Below, piece by piece: positions 60,700 to 64,000 of a stretch of DNA of 64,000 nt. This stretch comes from Pezicula radicicola (lineage: Eukaryota; Ascomycota; Leotiomycetes; Helotiales; Dermateaceae). The stretch spans positions 96,375 through 160,374 of the forward strand of contig PDUO01000086.1 in the NCBI GenBank assembly GCA_003008705.1. The letters are read 5' to 3'. The notes under the pieces were generated by a model, which saw nothing but the letters and a program-made list of their open reading frames with translations, was not told the origin of the DNA and did no database searches. The first letter of the stretch is position 1. Each line of letters begins with the position of its first letter. The position numbers were made by a program, and so were the translations under genes.

Positions 60700-63600
60700 A
60701 TAGTCTATAAGAAGTACTAATATACTATATTATCTAGCGAGATCGAGGCCTACTTCAGTATAGATAGTCTATATAGATTCAGAAAGGAGGAGTAGTAAAG
60801 GATTATAGACTAGATTAAGTATATTATAGGATTAATTCCTAATTGAGATATTCTAGTCTAGAATCCCTTCCTATTCCTAGTAGATATATTAGAGCCTATT
60901 CAAGTATTATTACTACTATAGACGAATAGACTATAGTGTATATTCTATAGTATTGATAACTAATTACTATACTAGTATATTTATAAAGATATATAGAAAA
61001 TATAAAGGTATTATAAGATAGAATATAACTAGGAGAATCTAAATAAGAAAGGACGGTCGAAGAAGAATACTAGCTAGGTTATAGTATCTATACTATAGTA
61101 GAGTAGGGTATAATACCAGTGGTTTTTTGTCTAAGGTCTAAAGTTAAGGTATTTCGAGATCGGTAGGAGGGTTGAGAGCTAGAGTAGTCTCCAGAGTAGC
61201 CCCTAGCTCGAGAGTATATAGGACAGGATAGAGAGAGTGATTGATGAGGGCCGGAACTAAGTTTAGGTAGCCTAACGTCGGAAGATCAAGGCTATTAATA
61301 AGTCTCTTAAGCTAAATCTATAGCTATGATTTATAGGATGGGCCTAGTACCTAGCCTAGTTTAACCCTATAGAATTATATTAGTTAGTTAGGCTAATTGA
61401 CTAGGATAATAAAGCTGAACTATATATTATCCACGAGGTATTCAATAAGATGATTCGAGATAGGTAGGGTATTACTATCAAAGGTATTATTAGAAAGGTA
61501 GTACTAGTTAAGGCTAACCGGAAGGAGTAAGGGAAGAAACCCAAGAGGTTATTCAACTATAAGATAAAGCTAGGTACTTTTCGGAAGTATACTACTATTT
61601 AGAAGTAGCTCCTTAGTTATATCGTCTATTATAAGGACCTAGAAGAGGATAAGTAACCTCATTTCAAGCTAACTATATAGTAATAGGCCTGTCTTAATAT
61701 ATTGATGGAAGCTATAGATTAGTTGACTAATTACTAAGAGGAAGAATAATACTACGAGGATGAAATATATTAGTACTTCCAGGATAAAATCCAGAAAGTA
61801 CTACTATAGCTCTATATTACCTTACTCAATTATAACCTTATTGATAATGAATACCAGAGTATAGTTATTAGTAGTCTAGCTGTTCTAGGTATCCGAGAAG
61901 ACAAGGGCTAGGAGACACCCGAGGATTATACTCCTAAACTCTCTACTATCATCAAGCTTACTTGGTTGATAGTTATCCAGAAGGTATATCAGACCCGGTA
62001 AGCTAGTATTACTCAGAAGCTAACCTAGTAGTAGAGCCAAGAAGAGGCCGAGGAGTAGAGCCCGAGCTATATCGAGCTTATACAAGGGATGTCTTATTAA
62101 TTCATGATATTGATAGATGAGTATAGAAAGCCGACTCTAATGGATTGGATATTTAAGGCCCGAACCTATAGTCTCTATATCCAATATAATACTACTACCG
62201 AAGGGACTATACAATAGAAAGGGGATACTCTCTTATATCAGGGAGTCCAATTCTATATAGAACAGGTCCGGAAGATGGTATATAGACTAGTAAGCCGGGC
62301 CCGGGGCTGGTTGATTACTAAGTTACTAATACTACGGATGGATTTATACTATTAGATCTAAGGTACACCTCTACCTGAAATCCACTAGGATAAGATCTAG
62401 GACAACCCTACTAAGTAGAGTATTAGATAGTTATTCCTTAAAGATCTCCGGAACCAATTCTCGATTAATAGTATAGAAGGTTCTAAATAGCTAGTAAAGA
62501 GGGTTATAAGTGAGCCAGCCTTATAGAGGGATATACTATAGCCCGAAAGACCTGGTTAACTAATCCAATGGTACTAGAAGGCCGTCCAGGAGTATAGGTA
62601 TAAATTCGAGGTATTCCAAGAGGAGTTATTGCTTCTTATATATATCACTAGTGGCTAGGCTACTTATATAACTAAGATTATTAGGATCTAACACTAGAAT
62701 ACTAGGAATAGTAGGGTTCGGAATATCTTTATTGAGGATAGCTTAGTCTATTTTATAACATTGTATTATAAAGGGTATAAGTTAAGCGAGTAGATCAAGG
62801 TTATTTAGTACTTCTTACCTGAAGAGGTTAGGGAGCTACTTGTATATTTCCTCTAGCTTGTATTACTATTCTATAAAAGTATATAGATCATGAGTAGTAA
62901 TACTACAGAGCCGAGTATATTTATATAGGGACCTGGGCTAACCAAAGAAGTAGAGGATAATACTAGAATAGTGATATCTTACTTTATCTACGAGAGTAGT
63001 TTAGACAACGAGAGCCCTTCTTCTAAGCAACCCCTAAAGACATAGGTATCTAATCAGCTCCGGAAGATCTTCCAACGCGAGTCTATTGAATGGATGGGTA
63101 TTAGGTTGAATATCAGCCTATAGAGGTAAGCTATAATTACTATTAGTCGGAAGTATCTATAGGATATCTTTTAGGATAAGGATAGGCCCGAGATACTTAA
63201 TAATAATTACTTCGACNAGGATAATCCTGAAGGAGATAGCCCGTAGGATCTATAAGCTAGCTATAGTATCTATACTACCGGTATAGTTTATACTTACTTA
63301 ATATCCAAAGGCTGATTCGAGACTCTAAGCTAGTGAGAGTAGTTTCGGAAGATTAACCAGGAGTGGTACTGGTTTCTTGGCTTCTATATTAAGTAGGACT
63401 AAGTTAGTAGCCTCTTTGGATAAAAGCAGAAGTGAAGCCTGTAGGAGAGAGTCGATGAAGAGGTCTAGGTATAATAGTAGAAGAAACTATAGATAGTAAA
63501 TATCTACTATAGGTTAGAGCTTATCCTTGGTCCCTATAGTCTATTTCGCGGTAAACAAGAGATGGCTCTAAAGGCTATTATATAGGGAGAGAGTCCTGTA

Positions 63601-64000
63601 GTTACTATTATAGGTATAGGGTATAGGAAGAGCCTCTTATTTATATTACTAGTTGTTCTTACGCCCGAGGGAACTAGTATTATCATTACCCTATTAACCT
63701 CCCTACAAGGAAACCTCCAGGAATAATATAAGTAAGCCAAGATCCGTAGTATCGAGTAGAGAAGCCAGGATCTATATAAGACTAGTTCTCTAGTCTTTAT
63801 TATACCCGAGTCAACCATGACCAAGACCTTTACTAACTATATTAGTTGGCTATACTATATATATCGGCTTGACTATATTGTTGTTGATGAATACTAGATA
63901 ATCTTAGATAGTACCCCCTAGTTCCGGCCGAAGCTATAATAACTAGGTAAGCTAGCCCTTAAGGGAGTCTAGATAGTATATCTAACTATAACTCTACTAC
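60700..64000 (+). pseudogene. RIP-mutated RecQ-type helicase relic of a transposable element, truncated by window edge
   Basis: Reading the plus strand while ignoring TAG/TAA stops reveals an ordered, recognisable protein family: a long N-terminal region with EELLLLIYITSGQAT (about 62615-62660), YFLPEEVRELLVYF (about 62810-62855), GLTKEVE, MGIRLNISL (about 63095), then a helicase core. The core has a phosphate-binding loop reading IGIGYRKSL (about 63611-63640, where GTGxGKS is normal), TPEGTSIIITLL (about 63660), and a Walker B reading IVVDEY followed by a stop (about 63875-63895). These are features of fungal RecQ-like helicases that occur in subtelomeric (telomere-linked) and transposon-borne copies. 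The substitutions are mainly C-to-T and G-to-A, as RIP produces. It is not functional. One N lies at 63217, and the 3' end is outside the window. Confidence 0.75.

Noticed and set aside
63534..63824. Minus-strand frame in the helicase relic
   Set aside because: It is antisense to the recognisable helicase core and arises because RIP stops fall on the other strand.
1..64000. tRNA or rRNA genes
   Set aside because: I saw no convincing cloverleaf with A and B boxes by eye; a tRNAscan-SE/Rfam run would be needed to exclude them.

Overview
The window looks like a chromosomal segment of a filamentous ascomycete (Pezizomycotina). The evidence is many short introns (about 55-90 nt) with GTAAGT-like donors, a C2H2/Zn2Cys6 transcription factor, a heterokaryon-incompatibility (HET) gene end, and AT-rich islands almost free of CA/TG dinucleotides, the footprint of repeat-induced point mutation (RIP). 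I cannot name the species. All exon structures were deduced by eye from splice signals, reading phase and family conservation, not from RNA.

Layout. 0-0.5 kb: 3' end of a HET-type gene. 0.5-4 kb: gene-poor, with degenerate repeats. 4.0-7.7 kb: a transcription factor (minus) divergent from an NmrA/isoflavone-reductase-like oxidoreductase (plus). 10.2-11.9 kb: an MFS transporter with a 1-nt frameshift. 13.8-14.8 kb: a short-chain dehydrogenase broken by a 19-bp tandem duplication. 15.7-52.6 kb: a nonribosomal lipopeptide cluster made of a 15-exon ABC transporter (minus), a free-standing acyl-AMP ligase (plus), a 2-oxoglutarate/Fe(II) oxygenase (minus) and a five-exon, about 8,437-residue NRPS (plus). 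53.8-54.8 kb: an FSH-type serine hydrolase, possibly the cluster's editing or release hydrolase. 56.0-57.6 kb: a glutamine-synthetase-like gene. 57.6-64 kb: RIP-mutated repeats ending in a heavily mutated RecQ-type helicase relic of a transposable element.

How the genes may work together. The NRPS has no N-terminal A domain. It starts T-C and reads T-(C-A-T)7-C-T. The neighbouring ligase would activate a fatty or polyketide acid and load it on the first carrier, and the NRPS would add amino acids. The last C domain carries the SHxxxDGxS signature of fungal cyclising terminal C domains, so a macrocyclic lipopeptide is expected. The oxygenase could hydroxylate a residue and the ABC protein could export the product. 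This is the gene logic of echinocandin and emericellamide-type clusters. Two features set this synthetase apart: the seventh A domain has lost both invariant substrate/catalytic residues (Asp235 and Lys517 equivalents), and the extra C-terminal T domain has lost its phosphopantetheine serine. A hexapeptide core is therefore more likely than a heptapeptide.

The cluster is surrounded by repeat traces: RIP islands, a 441-bp and a 143-bp inverted-repeat element, a three-unit telomere-like CCCTAA tract, and a dispersed repeat found on both sides (12.9 and 55.5 kb).
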